Source of the DNA: Nitrososphaerota archaeon
GTDB taxonomy: Archaea; Thermoproteota; EX4484-205; JAAOZO01
Assembly (NCBI GenBank): GCA_011605715.1
Contig: JAAOZO010000037.1
Span: 1 to 8,272 of the forward strand
DNA length: 8,272 bases
Reading direction: 5' to 3'
Position 1 is the stretch's first letter. Every line of letters begins with the position of its first letter. Below are positions 1-5,596 of this stretch, in pieces. Made by a program: the position numbers and the translations under genes. The notes under the pieces were generated by a model. The model made no database searches. It was not told the DNA's origin and was given only the letters and a program-made list of their open reading frames with translations.

Positions 1-1
1 G

Positions 2-211
2 ATTTGCGGTAATAAATTAGCATTCGATGGTACGCTTTCTATACAGAGAACACTTCCATTTGGTAAAGTTGAAGACGTAAGAGAAGAAGTAAGAAAAAGG
101 ATAAGAGAGCTTGGAAGAACTGGACTTATTCTAGGACCTTCACATGCCCTACAGCCAGACGTACCTTTAGAGAACATAATTGCAATCTATGAAACAAAAT
201 ATTCTTGGTAA
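2..211 (+). CDS. Uroporphyrinogen decarboxylase-like protein, C-terminal fragment
   Basis: Reading from base 2, an open frame of 69 codons ends at TAA 209-211; the start lies outside the window. The visible segment matches the end of the URO-D superfamily (HemE and the corrinoid-linked MtaA/CmuA methyltransferases). It shows FDGTLSIQRTLPFG, then a helix rich in E and R (VEDVREEVRKRIRELG), a strand GLILGPSH, and the closing PDVPLENIIAIYET, which corresponds to the family's 'dvPpeNi.am' ending. The last 70 residues look more like the catabolic, corrinoid-associated branch than true haem-pathway HemE, but the catalytic N-terminal half is not visible, so the reaction cannot be assigned. The usual glycine pair before the last strand is GRTG here. 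A T-rich run (223-229) follows the stop codon and may help termination. Confidence 0.8.
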   Translation: MCGNKLAFDGTLSIQRTLPFGKVEDVREEVRKRIRELGRTGLILGPSHALQPDVPLENIIAIYETKYSW

Positions 212-280
212 CAAACTTAGGTATATTTTTGAATGACGTAAGTTCGTCTTAGGGCTACTTATTACTAATGTTAACGACTC

Positions 281-712
281 TTAAAACCTTAAAATAAAAG
301 AAAGAAGCAAAGCTAGCAAGTATACACAAGTAGCTGTATAGAACGGGAGCGCCTTAGAGATGTCGTATAAGATTGCGCCTATAGAAGATGTGACTGCTGG
401 AAGGGTTTGTGCAAGACTGAGAACGCTTATTCCCTTTGCCCTCTCGTTAGAAGCAGTAACGTCAGTTATGAGTGCTTTAGCAGATATGCCTTTTTCTAAA
501 TGCCAATCTCGACTTAATGCTTCACCATATCCGTAAATACTTTTTGATCCATCTGAGATTTTAAGCTTAACAAGATATACGTACTCATTATACTTTGTTC
601 CAAAAGAATAGTTGAAACCTCTCATAAAAACATTAAACCTGTATAGCGTGGCGTCAACAACATTTAAAGAAGAACAAAAAATCTTTTCTTGCGTTCCCCA
701 TCCTATTTTCAT
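281..712 (-). pseudogene. Short ORF joining a mandelate-racemase/muconate-lactonizing N-terminus to an MFS transporter C-terminus
   Basis: A 143-residue ORF starting at ATG 712-710; the TTG just before it (715-713) is in frame but less likely. Residues about 20-70 resemble the N-terminal capping domain of the enolase/MR-MLE superfamily: a strand LVKLKISDG followed by IYGYGEALS, the family's 'dG..GyGEa' signature. The catalytic barrel is absent. From about residue 77 the sequence changes to the end of a major-facilitator transporter: ALITDVTASNERAKG is the loop before TM11, then two hydrophobic helices (about 94-118 and 121-141) with GAILYDISKALPFY between them, ending with the protein. Neither part could work as its parent family does. 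The simplest reading is the remnant of an MLE-MFS gene pair fused in frame by a deletion near bases 480-500. A clean TATA box suggests it could still be transcribed. A genuine small protein is the alternative. Confidence 0.6.
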
Positions 713-734
713 CAAATATATTGCTCATTAATTA

Positions 735-743
735 GTTTATATC
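735..743 (-). promoter_or_regulatory. TATA box of the fused ORF, leaderless spacing
   Basis: On the minus strand this reads GATATAAAC, centred 27 bases upstream of the ATG at 712. It is preceded by the purine-rich AAAAAAGGA, a plausible TFB recognition element. This spacing fits an archaeal leaderless transcript and supports ATG 712, rather than TTG 715, as the start. Confidence 0.5.
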
Positions 744-771
744 TCCTTTTTTAATTCTTAAAATATTTTCT

Positions 772-792
772 CTGTTCTATAGTTCAGAACAG
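772..792. repeat. Perfect 7-base inverted repeat CTGTTCT-N7-AGAACAG
   Basis: CTGTTCT (772-778) and AGAACAG (786-792) are exact reverse complements around a 7-base loop. On the minus strand it lies about 90 bases after the stop of the S-component-like gene and about 60 bases before the start of the fused ORF, and it is followed by an A/T-rich tract. It could be a terminator hairpin for the upstream gene or an operator upstream of the fused ORF's promoter; the sequence does not decide between them. The rest of the 170-base gap (716-882) holds the TATA box and a palindrome AAAGATCTTT (831-840). Confidence 0.4.
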
Positions 793-882
793 CTTGTCTT
801 CATTTCTACTAAAATATTTAAAATCAAGTTAAAGATCTTTAGCTTGGAAACTTAGTATAAAGAAGTCACAATACAGCTTTAG

Positions 883-1683
883 CTATTTTTGTACTTTTCT
901 ATTTCTCGTAAAGCTTAAGACTGCAAGGCTTATTATCAGAAGTAATGATCCAGACGCCACAAACATCCACGTAGTTACTTGCGTAGCCAAGTCTTTCACT
1001 AAGTTGAATTTCCCTATCGAGAATAGGTTAGAAAATGAATTTGGATAGAGAAACATAAAGACACCAACTATAAGAAATATTAATCCTGAAGAAAAGAGAG
1101 CTAAGAAAGTTGATACCCTCGTTTCTGAAAGACTTGAAGAATAAACCTCTTCTCTAACGTAGCCTTTTGTAGCAGAAGCTACAACCTTGGCTATTGGAGG
1201 AGTAAAAAGTAAAGCAAAGGGAAGCATTGTTACATACCACCATGCCGTCAAACCAATTATGAGCCCAACGTAAGGAGTTCCAAGTACAAACCAAACGTAA
1301 AGGAATGCTGTAACGAAATTTCCAAACAGCAAGGAAGCTAAAGTGCCTTTTACAAAGTTATGCCACGAGAACTTTTTCGAAGTAAATAATCCAAAGACAA
1401 AAAACGCCACGATGTGTCCAGGAACCGCAGCTACTAAACTTGGTATGTAAAGTTGTCCATGTTTTATTGAGTCAGCTAGTAACGTTCCTAGTGCACCGCC
1501 AATAGCGGCTGTACCCCAGTCAAAGAGAGTAGCAAATGTTAGAGGTATTAGTATTGCGGGCCTAAATTGCCCCATGCCCCAAGGGCTCTCTATATAGGAA
1601 GTTGCATACGCTCCAGCCGCATAAAGAACTGCGCAAGCTACAATTAAGCTAATCCTTAGAGTCCTTCTTTTCGTAAAGCTCAT
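883..1683 (-). CDS. ECF-type transporter S-component-like membrane protein
   Basis: A 266-residue integral membrane protein with about eight hydrophobic segments (roughly 10-30, 42-57, 58-72, 79-99, 110-134, 138-163, 191-214, 235-258). The region with RPAILIPLTFATLFDWGTAAIGGALGTLLAD and then SLVAAVPGHIVAFFVFGLF resembles substrate-binding S components of energy-coupling-factor transporters: a proline near a helix start, a G-rich helix pair with a polar end, and 'aa.PG...g' in the next helix. The first six segments match the size of an S component; the last two (about 191-258) are extra, separated by a charged linker around 172-188. S components bind a vitamin or similar ligand and need EcfA/EcfT partners; none is adjacent, although a metal-type CbiQ/CbiO pair lies about 6 kb away. 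The ligand is unknown. Start ATG 1683 is preceded by AT-rich sequence with no clear Shine-Dalgarno. Confidence 0.55.
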   Translation of the reverse strand: MSFTKRRTLRISLIVACAVLYAAGAYATSYIESPWGMGQFRPAILIPLTFATLFDWGTAAIGGALGTLLADSIKHGQLYIPSLVAAVPGHIVAFFVFGLFTSKKFSWHNFVKGTLASLLFGNFVTAFLYVWFVLGTPYVGLIIGLTAWWYVTMLPFALLFTPPIAKVVASATKGYVREEVYSSSLSETRVSTFLALFSSGLIFLIVGVFMFLYPNSFSNLFSIGKFNLVKDLATQVTTWMFVASGSLLLIISLAVLSFTRNRKVQK

Positions 1684-1726
1684 GCAATTTTATATTTTTT
1701 GTGTTTCTTTAAGGATTATGATTAAA

Positions 1727-1734
1727 CTTTTAAA
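1727..1734 (+). promoter_or_regulatory. TATA box of the AbrB-PhoU gene in a divergent promoter region
   Basis: CTTTTAAA, centred about 28 bases upstream of ATG 1759, matches the archaeal box A and leaderless spacing; the purine-rich GATTAAA lies just upstream. The 75-base gap 1684-1758 must serve both divergent genes. Read on the minus strand the same spot gives TTTAAAAG, about 48 bases before ATG 1683, so one near-symmetric element might serve both directions, with a leader of about 20 bases on the S-component side. Confidence 0.5.
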
Positions 1735-1758
1735 CACCATTAAAGACATTAAGTTAAG

Positions 1759-2715
1759 ATGCATACTCGAAAAGTACAAAGAATAGGGAAAGAAACCTTT
1801 TTTGTATCTTTACCTAAAAGCTGGGCAAAAGCGCATGGAATAGAAAAGGGAGAAGAAGTCATAATAGATGTAAAAGACGACGGTAGTTTAATAATTAAAC
1901 CAACAAAGATGGGCGAAAAAAGAAAAGAGGCAACGATAATAAACTTCTCAGAGTTTTTTGATCACGAACTTCTTGGAAAATACCTATTAGGCTACGATTT
2001 GATTAGAATTAGGAGTCAAAAGAGATTTACTTATGAAGAAAAGGAAAGGATTGAGAGGATACTTAAGAAGTTGGTTGGGATGGAAATAGTAGAAGAAACT
2101 CAGAACGAAGTTGTTGTGCAGAGCGTACTTGATGTTAGTTCTACGCATCCAGCAAGACTTCTACAGAGAATGTGCATAATTAGTTCAAGTATGTACAAAG
2201 ACATAGTAGATGGAATAATAAAGAAAGACGATGAGATTGTTAAACTAGCAGTAAGTAGAGACGATGAAGTGGATAGAATATACTTCTTCTCAGTTAGAGT
2301 ACTTCGTACAATAATACAAGACTACTGGCTAATGTCTGAATTTTCGATTTTACCTATGGAAGTAATGGACTACAGATTAGTTTCTGAAAAGCTTGAGTTA
2401 ATTGGAGACATTTCCGTAGACATGGGAACACGCATACTCGAAGCTAATGAAGAAATGTTTAACGAAATCAGCAAAAGCTTAGGTAAGTTGCCAGAACTTG
2501 TTCATAACGTAAGCGAACTCCAAAATGAAGCATTAGACATATTTCTTAACAAGAGAGCAGAGAAAATAGAAGAAAAACTAAGAGAATATGAAAGCGCACT
2601 AGGAAAATTGAACGAAATTGCTGAAGGTAAGGAGAAAGAAAAAATTGGCTTTATTGCTTTTGATATATCCCAAATACTAGCTACTATAAAGGACATTATA
2701 GACCTAAGCTTTTAG
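1759..2715 (+). CDS. AbrB-domain PhoU-family regulator
   Basis: A 318-residue cytoplasmic protein. Residues 3-48 form a SpoVT/AbrB swapped-hairpin DNA-binding domain (KVQRIGKETFFVSLPKSWAK, then EEVIIDVKDDGSLIIKP). Two helical PhoU-like repeats follow, about 125-210 and 213-316. The first carries RDDEVDRIYFFSVR (167-180), which fits the family's acidic D/E-xxx-D metal-binding motif; near the start of the second, KLELIGDISVDMG (211-223) corresponds to the 'LERIGDhavni' motif. In bacteria PhoU acts with the phosphate importer and PhoR; in archaea AbrB-PhoU proteins are common and their role is mostly inferred. No phosphate transporter is visible here. The nearest transporters are an amino acid ABC operon, convergent and separated by 16 bases, and the divergent S-component-like gene. 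A role in phosphate control is therefore a family-based guess. Transcription is probably leaderless. Confidence 0.82.
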   Translation: MHTRKVQRIGKETFFVSLPKSWAKAHGIEKGEEVIIDVKDDGSLIIKPTKMGEKRKEATIINFSEFFDHELLGKYLLGYDLIRIRSQKRFTYEEKERIERILKKLVGMEIVEETQNEVVVQSVLDVSSTHPARLLQRMCIISSSMYKDIVDGIIKKDDEIVKLAVSRDDEVDRIYFFSVRVLRTIIQDYWLMSEFSILPMEVMDYRLVSEKLELIGDISVDMGTRILEANEEMFNEISKSLGKLPELVHNVSELQNEALDIFLNKRAEKIEEKLREYESALGKLNEIAEGKEKEKIGFIAFDISQILATIKDIIDLSF

Positions 2716-2721
2716 AAAAAT

Positions 2722-2737
2722 AAATAGCAAACTATTT
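2722..2737. terminator. Bidirectional hairpin terminator between convergent genes
   Basis: AAATAG-CAAA-CTATTT is a perfect 6-base stem with a 4-base loop. It is followed by T residues on the plus strand (through 2739) and by ATTTTT on the minus strand. It sits 6 bases after the PhoU-family stop codon and overlaps the stop codon of the ATPase gene, so it could end both transcripts. The stem is AT-rich and weak, and archaeal termination relies mainly on the T tracts. Confidence 0.45.
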
Positions 2738-3496
2738 TTGGTAAATCAGTTTCTTTCTTATTATCCTGCTTAAAAATTTTTTGAGTCTTTCTGAGCGTGG
2801 TGAAACGAGAACCTCAGAAGGAGGACCTATCTCTATAATCTCGCCATTATCTATGAATACAACGTTTGTTGCTACGTCTTCTGCGAAGTCTATTTCATGT
2901 GTTACTACGATCATCGTTATTCCCTTTCTGGCAATTTCTTCTAAAATTTCTAGAACCTCCCCAACGAATTCAGGGTCTAAAGCTGAAGTTGGCTCGTCTA
3001 AGAGTAATAGCTTTGGATTTAAGGCTAAGGCTCTTGCAATCGCAGCTCTTTGCCTCTGACCACCACTAACTTCAAAAGGATAACTTTGAGCCTTCTCCAA
3101 AAGTCCAACAGATTCTAGAGCTTCACTAGCAATTTTTTCTGATTCCTCCCTGCTTAGCTTCTTAACCTCTTGCAAAGGGAACATTACATTTTTTAGTAAA
3201 GTAAAGTGAGGGAATAAAGTATAATTTTGAAACACAAAGCCAATCTCACTTCTAACCTTAATGATGTTATCGTTAGTAACTTTAACGCCATCAAAGAATA
3301 TTTCTCCTTCTTTTATTTTTACAAGTCCATCTATAGCCTTAAGAAGCGTGCTCTTGCCAGAACCACTTGGCCCAATTATTACAACTTTTTCTCCCTTTTC
3401 AACATTTAAGCTAACACCTTTGAGCACTTCTACGTTGTTGTTGTAACTTACTCTTAGATTCTTAACAGAAAGCAAGTAGCTTGACATACTTCTCAT
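2732..3496 (-). CDS. Polar amino acid ABC importer ATPase (GlnQ/HisP family)
   Basis: A 254-residue ATPase that powers the importer encoded just upstream. All motifs are intact: Walker A GPSGSGKST (42-50), Q-loop glutamine 90 in GFVFQNYTLFPHFT, signature VSGGQRQR (143-150, valine for the usual leucine), Walker B LLLLDEP (163-169, catalytic E168), D-loop SALD (171-174) and switch H200 in VTHEIDFAED. The pattern NYTLFPHFTLLKNV is typical of the polar amino acid subfamily. The first ATG (3496-3494) overlaps the permease stop as ATGA. An AAAGGA Shine-Dalgarno-like sequence (3497-3502) abuts that ATG but lies 9 bases before the in-frame ATG at 3487, so translation may start at residue 4. The basic C-terminus (RLKKFLSRIIRKKL) is a short extension. 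Confidence 0.93.
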   Translation of the reverse strand: MRSMSSYLLSVKNLRVSYNNNVEVLKGVSLNVEKGEKVVIIGPSGSGKSTLLKAIDGLVKIKEGEIFFDGVKVTNDNIIKVRSEIGFVFQNYTLFPHFTLLKNVMFPLQEVKKLSREESEKIASEALESVGLLEKAQSYPFEVSGGQRQRAAIARALALNPKLLLLDEPTSALDPEFVGEVLEILEEIARKGITMIVVTHEIDFAEDVATNVVFIDNGEIIEIGPPSEVLVSPRSERLKKFLSRIIRKKLIYQK

Positions 3497-4164
3497 TCCT
3501 TTGCGGAAAAGAAGCCTGGAACTGCCAATACTTTCTCAAGCTTAGAAGAGAGCTTTGACAAAAAGTAACAAATAACAAAATAGATCATAGCTACAAGCAA
3601 GTAGACTTCAAAGGGTCTGAAAGTCCAAGCAATTATGTATTCCCCTCTTCTTGTTAGTTCAGCTACACCTATTACTGAAACCAGCGAACTATCTTTTACT
3701 AAGGTAACAAGTTCATTAGTTAGTGCTGGAATTACGTTTCTAATTGCTAAAGGTAGAACAACAAACTTATATATCTTAAAGTCGGTCAACCCCAAAGACT
3801 GCGCAGACTCAATATTTTCTTTTGGAATTGACTTTATTCCAGACCTTATAATCTCAGCCTGATATGCAGCACTATTTAATCCTATGGCTAACACACCAGC
3901 AGTTATAGGGTCAAAGTAAAGACCTAGGGAAGGCAATCCAAAATAGATTATTAAAATTTGAACTAGCAATGGAGTTCCTCTTATTAGGTCAATGTATAAA
4001 GAAGAGATGGAGGACAAAAGCTTGTCGTTGGATAGCCTAAGCACTGCTAAAGTTACACCTAAGAAGAAGCCAAGTATGAACCCGAGTACGCTTAGTTCTA
4101 GAGTAAAAACAAGGCCTTGAATTAAATAAGGAAAAATTGAAGTTAGAAAACCAAGGTCTATCAT
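3493..4164 (-). CDS. Polar amino acid ABC importer permease (HisM/GlnP family)
   Basis: A 223-residue inner-membrane permease with about five helices. Typical features are FTLELSVLGFILGFFLGV in the first helix, DLIRGTPLLVQI (59-70), and the cytoplasmic EAA loop that docks on the ATPase, ESAQSLGLTDFKIYKFVVLP (119-138), with its conserved glycine and LP. The frame is open further upstream to a GTG at 4212, but that would overlap the binding-protein gene by 47 bases and add a non-family N-terminus. ATG 4164-4162 lies one base after the binding-protein stop codon and gives the usual family length, so I chose it. Only one permease gene is present, so the channel is probably a homodimer. The gene sits between the binding protein and the ATPase and is co-transcribed with both. 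Confidence 0.92.
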   Translation of the reverse strand: MIDLGFLTSIFPYLIQGLVFTLELSVLGFILGFFLGVTLAVLRLSNDKLLSSISSLYIDLIRGTPLLVQILIIYFGLPSLGLYFDPITAGVLAIGLNSAAYQAEIIRSGIKSIPKENIESAQSLGLTDFKIYKFVVLPLAIRNVIPALTNELVTLVKDSSLVSVIGVAELTRRGEYIIAWTFRPFEVYLLVAMIYFVICYFLSKLSSKLEKVLAVPGFFSAKE

Positions 4165-4165
4165 T

Positions 4166-4975
4166 TTATCCGCTTCCAAACCACTTTTGAACCAAGGAAT
4201 CAAGTTGTCCACTGTTTTTCATATTGTTTATTACTGTGTTTACTAAATTAAGCAAATCTTTGCTATCTTTGTTAATTGCTATGCCATACTGTTCTCCTGT
4301 ATAAATTCCAAAGTCATATTGTACACCGCTAACCGTTCTTACAAACATCCTTGCAACAGGCTCGTCTATTATTATTGCATCTATGTCTCCCCGCTTCAAA
4401 GCAAGAAGTGCATCTGAAAGTTTGTCATAGTGAAACAAATTGCTTTCTGGAATTACACTTGTATTTACTAGGTTGTCTTCAGCCCAGCTCTCTCCTGTTG
4501 TTCCTGTTTGAACTCCAATTTTCTTGTTTTTTAGGTCATTAACACCTGAAAACTTTTGAGTTGTAAGACTAATTACAGCCTGACTTGCATTGTAGTAGGG
4601 AACTGAAAAATCAACAACCTTTGACCTTTCTGGGGTTATCGTCATACCGGCAATGACTAGATCTACTTGTTTACCCTGCAGAGCTGAAATTAAAGCATCA
4701 AAACTAAGGTCTTTAACTACTAGTTTAACACCTAGCTCCTTTGCAATCGCATTTGCAATATCTATGTCTAGCCCAACTATAGCTCCAGATTGATTTACGT
4801 ACTCAAATGGTGGAAAATCTGCAGAAGTTCCAACGATTAGTACACCTTTATTTTTTATTGAAGTTACAGTTGGATAGACTTGTTGCTGATAAATGTTATA
4901 GCCTAAGTAAGCTACGATAGCTACCACTAAGACTGCAAAAACGAGGTAGAACCATTTTCTTTCAACTTTTGACAT
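4166..4975 (-). CDS. Polar amino acid ABC importer substrate-binding protein (family 3)
   Basis: A 269-residue extracellular solute-binding protein tethered by an N-terminal membrane segment (about 10-27, after basic KVERK); no lipobox cysteine is visible. The mature part is a complete SBP_bac_3 fold: VLIVGTSADFPPFEYV (45-60), GLDIDIANAIAKELG (68-82), DLVIAGMTITPERSKVVDFS (105-124) with R117, the arginine expected to hold the ligand carboxylate, IGVQTGTTGE (153-162), and DAIIIDEPVA (199-208) with D204, placed to bind the ligand amino group. Both key residues point to an amino acid ligand; whether it is polar, basic or acidic cannot be read by eye. It is the first gene of a three-gene operon and has its own promoter. 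Confidence 0.92.
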   Translation of the reverse strand: MSKVERKWFYLVFAVLVVAIVAYLGYNIYQQQVYPTVTSIKNKGVLIVGTSADFPPFEYVNQSGAIVGLDIDIANAIAKELGVKLVVKDLSFDALISALQGKQVDLVIAGMTITPERSKVVDFSVPYYNASQAVISLTTQKFSGVNDLKNKKIGVQTGTTGESWAEDNLVNTSVIPESNLFHYDKLSDALLALKRGDIDAIIIDEPVARMFVRTVSGVQYDFGIYTGEQYGIAINKDSKDLLNLVNTVINNMKNSGQLDSLVQKWFGSG

Positions 4976-4998
4976 AGATACGAGACGGTAGTAATGTG

Positions 4999-5006
4999 AA
5001 ATATAG
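4999..5006 (-). promoter_or_regulatory. TATA box of the amino acid importer operon
   Basis: On the minus strand this reads CTATATTT, centred about 28 bases upstream of ATG 4975, with ACAAAAC just upstream. The spacing implies a leaderless or nearly leaderless mRNA, and no Shine-Dalgarno is seen before the ATG. Confidence 0.5.
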
Positions 5007-5011
5007 GTTTT

Positions 5012-5026
5012 GTAACATTAGTAACA
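5012..5026. repeat. GTAACA direct repeat upstream of the importer promoter
   Basis: GTAACA occurs at 5012-5017 and 5021-5026, 9 bases apart, directly upstream of the TATA region on the importer side. This is where archaeal activators often bind. The repeat is short, so the assignment is tentative. Confidence 0.25.
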
Positions 5027-5180
5027 CAAATGAGGCTTATCTGTTCTAGTTAGAATAGAATTTTGAAACTTATTCTTAAAGCAAAAATTCATAAAAATTA
5101 GAAATTTAACTTTCTTATCCAATTATAAACCTATACCTTCTCAAAGTTGAAGCTTTCTTTCAAACTTAAAAGCTCTTTTA

Positions 5181-5193
5181 GAAAACTTATAAG
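5181..5193 (+). promoter_or_regulatory. Orphan promoter-like element
   Basis: GAAAACTTATAAG is nearly the same as the promoter before the ACT-domain gene (GAAAACTTTATAAG, 5542-5555), with one T missing. By the usual spacing, transcription would start near 5215, in a region with no gene. CTTATAAG is itself palindromic, so direction rests on the GAAAA on its left. Confidence 0.35.
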
Positions 5194-5214
5194 TAGTTAT
5201 CGCCTGATTAAGAG

Positions 5215-5489
5215 TTAAACTAATTAAGAGAACCCTAACTGATTCGAAAACAAAAGAATTCAGTGATTTCTGAAAGACAGTATGCCAAAAAACTAAAGAT
5301 ATAGAGAAGCTAAAAGTTTATTTCGCTTTAGTACAATTAATAAAAAAGAAAATAGAAAGAACTTCGTACCTTAAATGTTAAGAATGTGTAGAGCCTTTAT
5401 TGGTTTCCTAAAAAGTACGGTCTAGGAAAAACACCACCTGAAGTTCTATTTTTATCTTAAGCGATTGGCGCTTAGTTTCTTAATTTTTT
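5215..5489 (+). ncRNA. Candidate small RNA between an orphan promoter and a hairpin/T-tract
   Basis: The boundaries are inferred: a start about 25 bases after the centre of the orphan TATA-like element at 5186-5193, and an end at the T-rich tract following the hairpin at 5457-5475. Several inverted repeats lie between, two of them exact 7-base stems. It matches no RNA family I recognise. It is not GC-rich, which argues against RNase P or SRP RNA in a thermophile. A decayed gene, or an extended leader of the downstream ACT gene, are alternatives. Confidence 0.2.
5457..5489 (+). terminator. Hairpin followed by T-rich tract
   Basis: TTAAGCG (5457-5463) pairs with CGCTTAG (5469-5475), seven pairs including one G-T, around a 5-base loop. 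TTTCTTAATTTTTT follows. The three G-C pairs at the loop make it the most stable-looking hairpin in the gap. No plus-strand gene precedes it, so it has no obvious client unless the candidate small RNA is real. Confidence 0.4.
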
Positions 5490-5541
5490 AGCCTATATGG
5501 AGTCTACTTATTTTGAAACGTAGATGAAGTTAATTGTACGG

Positions 5542-5555
5542 GAAAACTTTATAAG
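5542..5555 (+). promoter_or_regulatory. Promoter of the ACT-domain gene
   Basis: GAAAACTTTATAAG, with box A centred near 5551, predicts a start near 5577 and a leader of about 20 bases. AAAAGGAG (5576-5583) resembles a Shine-Dalgarno but lies 13 bases before ATG 5597, longer than usual. No other in-frame start lies nearer. Confidence 0.5.
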
Positions 5556-5596
5556 AGAGTTCTTAGAAGAAAAGTAAAAGGAGAAAAAGCTTCGAA

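Larger units (their letters stand above)
5030..5540. other. Gene-free AT-rich region with inverted repeats
   Basis: No frame here gives a convincing gene. Structures seen by eye: AAGTTGAA/TTCAAACTT (5144-5151/5159-5167, one bulge); TTCAG/CTGAA (5259-5263/5270-5274); ACTAAAG/CTTTAGT (5292-5298/5326-5332, exact); TTTCCTA/TAGGAAA (5404-5410/5423-5429, exact, flanked by TGG and CCA that could extend the stem past a bulge); and TTAAGCG/CGCTTAG (5457-5463/5469-5475). One 35-codon stretch (5274-5381) has protein-like composition but no start codon. No tRNA, rRNA or CRISPR repeat is present. Confidence 0.5.

Noticed and set aside
713..715. TTG as start of the fused ORF
   Set aside because: The ATG immediately after it is preferred, and the TATA spacing fits the ATG.
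2781..3446. Several plus-strand frames of 60-92 codons inside the ATPase gene
   Set aside because: They lie opposite a gene with every ABC ATPase motif intact and show no family features of their own.
4165..4212. Longer permease frame starting at GTG 4212
   Set aside because: It would overlap the binding-protein gene by 47 bases and add residues not typical of the family; ATG 4164 follows the upstream stop by one base and gives the normal N-terminus.
5030..5540. C/D box small RNA or tRNA in the gap
   Set aside because: No properly spaced RUGAUGA and CUGA pairs and no cloverleaf could be found; the base composition is also too AT-rich for a thermophile tRNA.
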